This document shows, in pieces, positions 11,372 through 21,068 of a stretch of 42,050 nucleotides of DNA. A model generated the notes under the pieces. The model searched no databases, was not told where the DNA came from, and was given only the letters and a program-made list of their open reading frames with translations. This DNA is from Scenedesmus sp. ARA3 (taxonomy: Eukaryota; Chlorophyta; Chlorophyceae; Sphaeropleales; Scenedesmaceae), in assembly GCA_004335835.1 (NCBI GenBank), contig RWJK01001959.1:1-42050 (forward strand), written 5' to 3'. The stretch's first letter is position 1; every line of letters starts with the position of its first letter. The position numbers and the translations under genes are program-made.

Positions 11372-11394
11372 ACACGCTCAATCGCTCAGCAGCA

Positions 11395-14300
11395 TCAGCG
11401 CAGCGGCGCCAGCTGCTGGCCCTTGTTCCACTGGTCCAGGCGCGTCGCCCTGCGCTTGCTGCCGCCCCACACGCCCAGCTGCTCGGTGCAGTCGCGCGCC
11501 AGCTGCCGCAGCGCTGTGCCTGGCGAGCCCGGCTGCAGCTTGCGCCGCGACATCACCTGGTGAGTATGAGCAGGCAGGGGAGGCACGGGAGACGCAACAC
11601 AGGCAGATTGAGGCGGACGCAGCAGCAGTGGACGCATATGGAGCTGGTGAGAGCACTGCGCGTGCACATCACCTGGGGTGGCGTGCAGCAAGGCGCTTTT
11701 GTGACAGCGGCAGCACAGTGGGGTGACAGGGGCAGCAGTGGGCACAGCAGGAGCCAGGTGGGTCACTGCTTATCAGCACACCGCGTGCACACTCAAGTTG
11801 CCAGGTGACAAAATACGCAGATCACATGATGCACCATGCAGATCACATGATGCACCATGCAGATCACATGATGCACCATGCAGATCACATGATGCACCAT
11901 GCAGATCACATGATGCACCATGCAGATCACATGATGCACCATGCAGATCACATGATGCACCATGCAGATCACATGATGCACCATGCAGAGGCCAAGGTGC
12001 GCAGCCCCCATGCCTGCTGACACACTTGTTGGCTTCCTGGAATATGCTCTCTATGTATAATGTGCTCTCTACTGCAGCGCAGCCGGCCTCACCAGGTTTG
12101 CCTGTGCTGTCTCAAGCACACCGAAGCCATCCGCAGCCTGCCGCTCAAGCCGCCGCATCAGTGCATTGTCTCTGCGGCAGCAGGTGAACAGCACCGGCAA
12201 GCGCAGCAAGTCAACGGCATCGTGCAGTGTACACAGCCACAGCAACAAGCCCGCCCACTGTGTGCATGTGCATAAGGGCGTTGATTACACTGTACATGCA
12301 AGGCTGCGCACCGTCAAGCAAAGCTTGACCAAGAGACCCCCACCCAAAGTCTCCTGGTGCTCCGAGTGGGCTGTTCATGCAGGCGCAGTAGTCCGGCTGC
12401 CCGGCATCAAGCAAAGCATGTGCCTTTCATGCGTGCAAATCAGACAGGAAGACAGCTAAGCTACTACAGCCATGTGCATGCATGTTGTTACACATGTTGT
12501 TACACATGTTACGCATGTTTTGATGCAAAGCCAGCTGCCAACATTGCAGCACCCCAGGCACGCTGCCTGCTCTTGGTACCGCAATGCACATCCCTGCTAG
12601 CACAGCACGACTGCCGATGAAGTGTCAAGCAGAGCCCACTCGGAGCATCAGGAGACTGTGGCGGGGGTCTCCTGGTCCAGCATTGCTTGAAGGTGCCTGA
12701 ATGTGCATTCACTGTATCGTCCTGTCACTGCATTTACTGCATGTACTGTATCGTCCTTTGACTGCATTTACTGCATTTACTGTATCATCCTTCTACTGCG
12801 TATACTGCATTTACTGTAGCATCCTTTTACTGCATTTACTGCATTTACTGCATTTACTGTATCATCCTTTTCCAGCCGCCCCCACCTTGGCACCACGCCC
12901 GGCACGTCCAGCTCAGCCTGTGCCGCCTCATACAGCAGCACCAGGCTCAGCAGGTCCTGCTGCTGCCGGTAGCGCTCCCCAACAGCCGCCACGATGCCGC
13001 ACGCAGCCTCAACTGCTGCTGCTGCCTGCTCAGTGTGGCCTGGCACCGCCAGCAGCGCTGCGATGTAGTCTAGCAGGGTGGACAGCTGGCCTGTGCAAGA
13101 GGGGAGGAGAGGGGCAGCAGGCATGCAGGCAGGTACGCGCGGAAGGATGACGCCAGCAGCCAAAGGCGGTTGTGTTTATGTTTGTTGAGATTTCCGTCCT
13201 AGCTGTTACTGCTGCTGCTGCTGCTGCCGCGGTAGGAGGCTGGATGCAGTTGCAGTGCAGAAGGTGCTGCTGGTGGCAGTTGCTAAGCCAGCCGCAACAG
13301 CCGCCAGGCCTACCATGTATGCGCCGCCGCAGCATTTTCACCCTGTGCACATTTTATTGGCTCCAGCCACTATTGAGTCCTTTTGTGTTGCAATATGAGC
13401 ACGTGTACATCGTATGCATACACAAAATATGTAGCTTGCACTGCATCTCAGTGGCTGCTCAGCAGAGCTGCTTTTGTTTCCTGAAGACAGTTTGCAGTGT
13501 GAGCATGTACGCTGCAGGGCAAGTCCGCTTGCCTAGCTGTTTGACGTGCAGCACAAGCTGCTGCCGCATACACATACACACATAACTCATCCCAGCGCAC
13601 TTCCCCACTGCCCCAGACACACACGCACACACCTGCTGTTCCACTCCACTCTCCTACCTGGATGCTGCCTGCCGTAGTGCTCCGCAGACAGTTGCGCAGC
13701 CTGCTGCAGCATACCCAGCGCCTCCTCAGCTGCTGCCGCATCGCCGCTGCCGCTGCGCAGCATGCTTGCGGCCACATTGCGCAGCGCCCAGGTGCGCTCA
13801 GGGACAGGCACCAGTGACTGCCGCAGCCGTGCGCCTTGGGGGTCTAGGCCTCCAGGGCCTGCATTGGGGGAGCCCTGCAGCACACACGCAGCACATATGC
13901 ACATATGCAGCACATATGCACAGCAGAGAAACAAAGAACAGCTGGGTGATGACCCTAATGTACCCGCAGTGTGCACCATTTGCGGCCATTTTGGCAGCTG
14001 CACAAACATTGCCTAGTGATGCACGTGCACCTGGGCCGCCCACCAAACCACGTATCTAGTGATCACATGCAGCCCACCGTGTGAGCCCGCCACAGCCCGC
14101 CACAGCCAATCACAGCCCATGTTGTGAATCCACCACAGCCCACCACAGCCCACCACAGCCCACCACGGCCCACTGTGTGAGCCCACCACAGCCCACCACA
14201 GCCCACCACAGCCAGCCACGGCGCACCCAACCCAACCCAGCCCTGCACCACACGCCGCACCTACAACACCTATGCAGGTGATGGCAGGCAGCAGCAACAT

Positions 14301-17119
14301 CCGCGCCAGGCGTACATACAAATATTCGCGCCGCAGTATAACGCCTAGCAGCAACGAACGGGGGGCGCAAGCCCGCAAAAAGTTTGCGGGGCATGGTCCG
14401 TAGGGACGAGTATCTGCCTGCATACCGCCGCGCAACCCGCCCACCCCACCCCACCATTCCTTGTGCCGCACCCCGCACCTGCAGCACCTCTGTAGCGCGA
14501 GCCAGCGTGGCCTGCTGCCGCCGCATCTCTCGTGCCTGCCGCGCCCCGAAGCTCATGTTGCGCTCCGCAAGCTGCCGCATTGCTGCTGCCACAGGGTGCC
14601 GCTTTCCCAGCAGCACCTGCAGCGAGGCTGCAGCAGGCGCCAGACTGTCTTGCGGCGCATCTGATGTCAGCTGCTGCAGCTGGTGCTTCACGAGCCGCTG
14701 CAGTGGGGAGTCTCTGCTGCTGGCAATGCTGCCGCTGCTGCTGGGTGAGGTGGCAGCGTCTGATGCTTCAAACAGCTCGTCGTCAGCAGCGCCAGAGTCC
14801 ATAGGGGTGCCTGGTGTGCTGCTGTTGTCAGGGCTGCTGCTGCTGCTGCTGCTGCTGGCGTCAGCAGCGCTCAGTGCATTGAGGCGCTGCGTTGCCGCGT
14901 CCGATGTATTGAGAAGCAGAGCGTATACGCAGGCAGGCACCAAGTATGCTGACGCAGGCGCTGCGGCAGCGCCGGCGCTGATCACTTCTCCAAACAACAC
15001 ACGCAAGCCAGAGCTAGGCCCACTGCTGCTGCTGCTGCTGCTGCCAAAGCTGAAGTTGTCACTTGGCTTTGATGCAACAAAGTCTTCCAAGTGCCATTCT
15101 ATGACACTGTCGAGTACTGCTGTTGCTGCTGCCACCTGTTCTTGTGCCACAAGCTCTGCTGCGTGCTGCAGCTGCCGCTGCAGCGATGACTGCTGTTGCT
15201 GTGGGAGCCCGCTGCAGCGCGCGTAGACCTACACATCAACACAAGCAGCACAGGTCGTTAGAAAGCTGCAGCAAATGTCAGCGACAGCGGCAGCATCGTG
15301 TCAGCTAGCAGGTGCTGCACATGCAACGTGTGCTTGCGCCTTAAACACACCTACGCCACGAGTTGCGCCGTGCACCCGGCCACCTGCACATACAAAGCCC
15401 ATCGCTTACATGCTGAAAATGTAAACTTGATAAACTTGCTTTGCATGCTCAACAACTCTGCAAACTCCATGTTTGCAGCACTCGTCATGCAGCACACACC
15501 AGGACTTGCCAATCCTTGCCCACCAAACATCAGATCCCTTGCGGCCTCAAAACCCTAAGCCTTCCCTTATGACAAAACCCTTGCCCACAAAACCCCAAGC
15601 ACCCTAAAACCCCCACCTGGAAGTCCTGCTGCAGCTCTCCACTGCCAGCCAGGGGAGCCACCTGCCCCACAGCCAGGCGGGCAGCAGCCTCCAGCTTCAA
15701 GCAGGCCAGCCAGCGCCACAGCAGCAAGTCACACGGCCCCAGGCCACACCCTTCCTTGCCACCCTGCTGCTGCTGCTGCAGCAGATCATCCGGCTGATGA
15801 AGCGTCAAGCCTTCCAAGCTGCTGCTGCTGCTGCCGCCGGTTGCGTTTGCTACAGCCGCTGCGTAGTAGTTGGCTGCAGCCTGCGCCGTTGCTGCTGCCA
15901 GCTGGGTAGCTCCCTCCACTGCCGCATCCGGTGACTTGTATGTCCTGCTGCTGCTGGCCACGCTGCTGCCGCTCTGCTGCGAGAGCTGCATGGTGACTGT
16001 CATCTGCCTGCTGCTGCTGCCGGATGCGATGGCCCTTCCACGCAACTGCAGCTCAATCCTGCGCAGCAACACCACAGGGCAGCAACAGTTGGACCAAGTA
16101 CACGAACAGCATTCAACCTATGAATGCTTCAACTTCATCAAGTTGTGCAGCACTGCTGCATTGTGCATTATGCAGGAGCAAGCTGCATGCATGCCAGTGC
16201 CAGTGCATAACTGTCTGACGGCGGTCAGGCATAACTGCCATAACTGTCATACATGTCAGAACTGTCACGACTGTCTGACGGCGGTCAGGCACGTACCTGG
16301 TACGTGCAGCTGCCCACAGAGCGATGCTTCACTCTAGCAGTCGCTCTGATGTGATGTTAGTGAGACCGTTACTGAACAAAGACATCTAACAATGAAGAGC
16401 TGCTGGCGAACAGCAGCCTGACATCACCACACACACCTGATGCTGTCCCTGCGCATCTGCTGCTTGGCTGCTGCCCGCTGCTCAGCTGCCTCTCTTGCTG
16501 CTCGCTCCGCAGCCTCTGCTGCTCGCCTCGCCTCTGCTGCCACCCGCGCAGCCTCAGCAGCAGCAGCAGCCCTGCAGCAGAAACAGCAGCAGCAGCATCA
16601 CATGGGCAGGATGAAATGTGCTTTGCTGCTGACTGCCATGGCAGAACGCGCGTTACACAGCCAGCCATGGAAGCTTCAATGATGCTGCAGGACGCTCAGT
16701 GCCAGGCAAAGCTTTGGCATGCATTCAGAGGACAGCAGCAGAACAGCATCCGCTACAGTTCTGTTACAAACAGAACTGCAATGCTGCGGTGAGCCGCACC
16801 CCTGACTGGGCTTCTCTGCACTGCACCACTTCCTATCATTTGTCACATTCCGTCTCATTCGGCATCTCTTTGCCGCATTCTGACGTAATCGCCATCAAAA
16901 CACATGTGCCTGCACCAGCCCGCCATTCAGCCCGCCACCCAGCCGCCGGGCCCACCGTGCCGCCGCCTCCTCTGCTGCGCGGCGTGCCGCCGCCTCCTCC
17001 CTCAGCGCCAGCTCGCGTGCGGTGCGGCTGGCCAGCTCCTCGTCGAGCTTGCCCTGGTCCTCCTCAAAGGCCTGGCACAGCAGCAGCAGCAGCAGCAGCA
17101 GCAGCGGCAGCGGCAGCGG

Positions 17120-17160
<41 letters not shown>

Positions 17161-17234
17161 GCGGCGGTTTGAGGTAAGCGAGCGGCTGGCCAGCTCCTCA
17201 TCAAGCTTGCCCTGGTCCTCCTCAAAGGCCTGAC

Positions 17235-17285
<51 letters not shown>

Positions 17286-17399
17286 GTGGCGGCAGCAGCA
17301 GCAGCAGCGGCAGCAGCAGCAGCAGCAGCAGGATGAGGTAAGGGTGCGGCTGGCCAGCTCCTCATCAAGCTTGCCCTGGTCCTCCTCAAAGGCCTGGCC

Positions 17400-17449
<50 letters not shown>

Positions 17450-17801
17450 GCAGCAGCAGCAGCGGCAGGGGGCAGGGCCAGTGAGGCATTTGTAGCTCGG
17501 ACTGCTGCTGCACGTGCACCCTCAGAGCGCAGAGACCTGCGCAGAGGCCAGCAACCCTTTTGTAACAGCCAGCAGCTGACACAAACATGCCTGGCATGCA
17601 ACGAGGCAGCCGTCACAGCCCAGCTTCATTAGCGTTCAATTTGGGTGGTTGTGACAAATGCCGCACCTTCTTTGCTGCTGCCCGCCGCGCCCGCAGCTGC
17701 TGCAGCTCCTGCAGGGCTGCTGCCTCGTACTGCGCTGCCTTGGCTGCAGCCTGCTGCCGCTCCAGCTCAGCACGCCGCGCTGACTCAGCAAGCCTGCAGG
17801 G

Positions 17802-17846
<45 letters not shown>

Positions 17847-19251
17847 GCAGCAGCAGCAGCAGCAGCAGCAGCGACGTGGAGCCGTGATGCACAGGTCAGC
17901 TACCCTAAACAATGATAAGAGAATGGCTTCAGAACCAGCATACACAGACACCTGCACGAGCGCAGCAGCTTGCACGCAAGCGGCCACAAGCGCCAGCATG
18001 CTTTCCCATTGTGTGCTAGCACAGCGCTGTTAACATGGAGTTTGCAGAGTTTTTGAGCATGTAAAGCAGATGGAAGTAGTCGAACGAAGCGCTGTGCGCA
18101 CCGCTTTGCCGCCTCTGCCTCCTTGAGCGCCGCCTGCTGCTGCAGGTACTGTGCACGCCTCTCACGCAGCTCCCGGCTCTGCAGGCACACACCAGCACAC
18201 CACACGGCAGCAGCCAGCACATTGTTGTCATGTGTGCGCGCAGCTGCACCGTTGAGTCTAATATACGCAATTGCTGCACGCAGCTCCCGGCTCTGCAGGC
18301 GCAGCCACATGCACACTGCCCTGCTCGCACCTGCACTCGGCTGCCCTCCTGCCGCGCCTGCCACCCCCCNNNNNNNNNNNNNNNNNNNNNNNNNNNNNNN
18401 NNNNNNNNNNNNNNNNNNNNNNNNNNNNNNNNNNNNNNNNNNNNNNNNNNNNNNNNNNNNNNNNNNNNNNNNNNNNNNNNNNNNNNNNNNNNNNNNNNNN
18501 NNNNNNNNNNNNNNNNNNNNNNNNNNNNNNNNNNNNNNNNNNNNNNNNNNNNNNNNNNNNNNCCCCCACCCTTCAAACCCTGCAACCCCCACCCTCAAAA
18601 CCCTGCCGCCTGCCCCTCACCTGCACCCGGCTGCCCTCCTGCCGCGCCTGCAGTGCTTTCACATCCAGTCGGCCCGCATCAGCAGCCAGCCGGCCCTGCC
18701 GCACCGCCGCCAGCAGCGACAGCGCCACCACCCAGCCGCCTGCAGAGGACTCCCAGTAGCCACCTGCTGCTGCTGCTGCTGCTGCTGGCGCTGCTGCTGC
18801 AGGGCTGCTGCTGTAGGGGTTTGCTGCAATAGAGAGAGTTTGCTGCTGCTGCTGCTCGGTTGGTTGCTGGGTTGGTTGCTGGGTGGCTAGCTGCTGGTCC
18901 TGCAGGGTGATGCAAGGGGCAGGGCAGGAGGAGGCTCGGGTGCTGGCACTGCTGCCACCCAATGTGCAGGCAGCCGATAAGTCATGTGCGTCCAGAGCAA
19001 GAGCAGACAGCCTGCATGCATGTATGGCATGCTCTGTCCTGCACGTGTTGATGACGACTATAAGCAGGAGAGGAGCAAAGTGACATATCACAAGTCCTGC
19101 AGGAGAAAGTGTACTGTTCGAGGACCCTGCAATGCACATTGCTGCACAGCATACCTTGTGCAATTGATCAGATGAAACGACTTCAGCAACGGCCTCAGGC
19201 ACAGTTTCATTGGCAATTGGAGAAATTGAATCTTGCACTGCTTCTGATGCG

Positions 19252-19293
<42 letters not shown>

Positions 19294-19583
19294 GCCTGCT
19301 GCTGGACCTCCTGCTGACTTGCTGCTGGTGCTGCAGGCTGCTTAACAATGTCATCTGATGCTCCAGAGTCTGTTACATATACGTATTCGTACTCGCTGTC
19401 AGACCCTCCCCGTGACTGCTTCGACCAAGGAAAGCTCCAGCCATGCTGCTTGTTGCCTGTGGCTCTGGCTGCGATCGAACGCCTAACACGATTGCTTGTC
19501 AATGACCTTGGATGTATATTAGTGCGCAATTTGTAGTCTGATGGGTGTGCTGCACGTACGCTTGCTGAAAACTCTGTTGCCAT
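11395..19583 (-). CDS. Unrecognised 1005-residue coiled-coil/TPR-like protein, probably plastid
   Basis: Twelve exons on -: 19583-19155, 18899-18621, 18178-18102, 17793-17667, 17071-16956, 16571-16437, 16058-15617, 15228-14479, 13874-13658, 13090-12886, 12171-12093 and 11556-11395. They join with matching phases to 1005 residues and TGA. Residues 1-45 are Arg/Ser-rich and acid-poor with RRSIAARA, like a plastid transit peptide. Gln-rich sequence (about 95-170) and a short hydrophobic segment GGWVVALSLLAAV (about residue 200) follow. Residues 237-388 are a charged Ala/Glu/Arg coiled coil. Residues 388-785 are Ser/Ala-rich with helical blocks. Residues 786-930 contain helix pairs resembling TPRs, for example ALRNVAASMLRSGSGDAAAA followed by EHYGRQHP. 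The tail is basic. I do not recognise the family. It is not a kinase or transporter by sequence. Confidence 0.75.
11818..11987. repeat. 21-bp minisatellite, 8 perfect copies
   Basis: The unit is GATCACATGATGCACCATGC plus one A, and eight essentially identical copies are in tandem. It lies in intron 11 of the 1005-residue gene. Because 21 is a multiple of three, frames stay open on both strands across the array. Confidence 0.97.
12284..12400 (+). repeat. Dispersed short element, copy 5 (nearly full length)
   Basis: It contains ATGCAAGGCTGCGCACC, then CAAGCAAAGCTTGACCAAGA, then CCGAGTGGGCTGTTCATGCA. It lies in intron 10 of the 1005-residue gene and is inverted relative to copy 6. Confidence 0.88.
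12625..12720 (-). repeat. Dispersed short element, copy 6
   Basis: It reads AGCCCACTCGGAGCATCAGG, then CTCCTGGTCCAGCATTGCTT, then GTGCATTCACTGTATCGTCC on +. It is inverted relative to copy 5, about 225 bases away. Confidence 0.88.
12712..12873. repeat. Amplified tandem array CTGCATTTA / CTGTATCATCC
   Basis: Irregular tandem copies of CTGCATTTA, CTGTATCRTCC and CTTTTACTG run from the end of dispersed-element copy 6 to just before the intron 10 donor of the 1005-residue gene. The unit matches the terminal bases of the element, so the array appears to have grown from its end. Confidence 0.85.
14070..14225. repeat. 10-bp tandem repeat (CCCACCACAG)n
   Basis: About a dozen imperfect copies of CCCACCACAG occur, interrupted by GTGTGAG-containing units. 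They lie in intron 8 of the 1005-residue gene. Confidence 0.88.
15584..15614 (-). other. G-quadruplex-type run at a splice donor
   Basis: On - the sequence immediately after the exon 7 donor reads GGGGGTTTTAGGGTGCTTGG and continues GGTTTTGTGGG: four G tracts of at least 3 with loops of 5-6 bases. It contains one TTTTAGGG telomere-like unit. Confidence 0.5.
16211..16307. repeat. Paired hairpins and 19-bp perfect inverted repeat
   Basis: CTGTCTGACGGCGGTCAGGC occurs exactly twice, 60 bases apart (16211 and 16271); each contains the small hairpin CTGAC-GGCG-GTCAG. The second is followed by GCACGTACCTGGTACGTGC (16289-16307), a perfect inverted repeat with 9-base arms. They lie in intron 6 of the 1005-residue gene. 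Confidence 0.85.
17023..17470 (-). repeat. Triplicated exon start (AFEEDQGKLDEELAS) with CTG runs
   Basis: The first 45 or so bases of exon 5 plus its CAG acceptor occur three times: 17071-17023 (continues into the full exon), about 17233-17189 and 17397-17352. Each is preceded on the gene strand by a long (CTG)n tract. The two upstream copies diverge right after codons for ASR and so are truncated exon copies. Period is about 160 bases. Confidence 0.92.
17803..17871 (-). repeat. CTG run (sense) before exon 4 acceptor
   Basis: On + this reads (CAG)14, CGG, then about eight more CAG. On the gene strand it is a CTG tract ending eight bases before the exon 4 acceptor of the 1005-residue gene. 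Confidence 0.88.
18167..18655 (-). repeat. Echoes of exon 2 end and exon 3 start around the N gap
   Basis: The exon 3 start (CTGCAG|AGCCGGGAGCTGCG, near 18184-18168) recurs near 18297-18280. The exon 2 end coding ARQEGSRVQ (18655-18621) recurs near 18358-18330, just left of the N gap. Both are inside intron 2 of the 1005-residue gene. Confidence 0.82.
18370..18562. other. Assembly gap (193 N)
   Basis: A run of N inside intron 2 of the 1005-residue gene. The flanks are C-rich (CCCCCACCC) and duplicated, which probably broke the assembly. Confidence 0.99.
19254..19292 (-). repeat. (CAG)13 (sense) coding a Gln run
   Basis: Thirteen CTG units on + encode polyglutamine in exon 1 of the 1005-residue protein. 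Confidence 0.9.
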
Positions 19584-20076
19584 GCTGTACTTCCAGATAC
19601 CTACGCATTCACCGTAAGCTCGACATCGGACGTGTTATCCCAAAAAAATTACGTCAGACGACCAGCACTGTTGTTTGCTGGCAGGTGTCGGCAGTACATG
19701 CGCGTGGCAGTAGCAGGTCTGTAGCATGTCACGCATGGGTTCTGCTAGATGCAAGCCGGCCAGCTGTTGTTCCGCGGCCCAACGATACACATCATCCAGA
19801 GAAGCTCCAAATATATTACGCAAATCACCGCAGTGTAAGCAGTGTTTGTCAACCAGGCAGGCACTTGCCAGTGCACACGGTCACAGTCAACCATATGGTC
19901 AATGCATTGACCGAGCACAGTCGACGATTGACTGGGTTCACCCAGCCCTAGGCCTCCTGGTCACAGCCACAGCTACACCTGCACGGACTCACAGCTACAG
20001 CTGCACGGACTCAATCAAAGATGCCTGTTCATGCCATCACATGCCATCACATGCCACCACATGCCATCACATGCCA
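19584..20076. other. Intergenic region upstream of 1005-residue gene
   Basis: Promoter side of the 1005-residue gene and 3' flank of SecY. It holds a 16-bp perfect palindrome (19897-19912), a direct duplication of a CAGCTACA-CTGCACGGACTCA block (about 19965-20013) and the start of a 10-bp tandem array. A - strand open frame at 19823-19635 reads plausibly (SLDDVYRWAAEQQLAGLHLA) but lacks ATG at its start and a recognised family. Confidence 0.45.
19897..19912. promoter_or_regulatory. 16-bp perfect palindrome GGTCAATGCATTGACC
   Basis: It lies about 315 bases upstream of the ATG of the 1005-residue gene. A perfect palindrome of this length is compatible with a dimeric transcription-factor site, but no family match is claimed. 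Confidence 0.35.
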
Positions 20077-20080
20077 TCAC
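20031..20080. repeat. 10-bp tandem repeat (ATGCCATCAC)5 over SecY stop
   Basis: Five near-perfect copies of ATGCCATCAC. The SecY stop codon (TGA at 20079-20077 on -) is inside the last unit. Confidence 0.92.
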
Positions 20081-20161
20081 GTGGACAGCGACTGTATGAT
20101 GTGGCGCTCGTTGTCCAGCTTGTGCTGCAGGCGTGGCCCCTCCACCAGCGACTCCACCTGC

Positions 20162-20200
<39 letters not shown>

Positions 20201-21011
20201 CCGTCATCGTCAGACGTGACGGCGTCCTCACGCAGTCTGTGCGAGTTTTGCTTTGGTTGTCACAGCAGAGCCTCCAACACTTGAACCACGCAAACGCTGC
20301 CGACACACGCCACGGTTGCTGCAGAGTTTCTCCTTCCAACGTAGCATATGAGCGCGCGTCAGGGCACAAATACAGCAGACACACAAGCAAGACATCATAC
20401 ACAGCAGCTGCGCGCAATGCATGCCCTGCCGCCGCACCTGCCGCGACGTCTTCTGGACAAGCATTGCATGAAGGTGCGCAGCTGTGCATTACCAGTGTCC
20501 TTCCAAATCCTGGCTTTGCCTAAAATTCGTCATATTACGTCTGTACTGCTGCGCGCACGATGACGACCAAGCTGGTGGTGACACACGCAAGCGCTTGCGT
20601 CATCATCCTCAAGCCCCTGCTGCAATGGCTGCATGATAGCAAGAATATAACAAAAAGAACAACCGCCGTGCAACGCACTGCAGCTGCCGCCGAATGCGGC
20701 ATGCAGCACAGCTCCAAAGCACGCTCAGGCACATAACATAACATAGATTTAACAAAATAGCAACATAACAGCCTTTTGTTACACGCGCACCTGCCGTGAC
20801 GTCTGCATGACTGCACCCACAATAATGACCAGGCTAGTGGTGGCCAGTGTGGTGCCAACCATGCCCAGGCACAGCTGGTCAAACAGGTTGGCAGCAACAG
20901 CAAGGCCAGCAAGCGCCAGGCCGCCCCAGAACTTGCACTGCCGCAGCTTGGCCGCCAGGTACTGCTGCGTGGCGTAGCCTGGCGCCACGCCCTTGATGCC
21001 CACGTCGATCT

Positions 21012-21068
<57 letters not shown>

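Larger units (their letters stand above)
10231..11394. other. Region upstream of DUF4202 domain exons
   Basis: It probably contains the first exon(s) and promoter of the DUF4202 gene and the 3' UTR of the next gene. It holds interrupted GCT/GTT runs at about 10546-10615 and a partial dispersed-element copy at 11305-11371. I could not choose among several short candidate first exons. Confidence 0.4.

Noticed and set aside
11818..11987. CRISPR-like array
   Set aside because: The repeats are directly adjacent with no unique spacers; it is a minisatellite in a eukaryotic intron.
17064..17597. Long - strand open frame of Cys/Leu/Ala runs
   Set aside because: It is a by-product of CAG/CTG runs, which stay open in several frames; the real exon content is the short AFEEDQGKLDEELAS segments.
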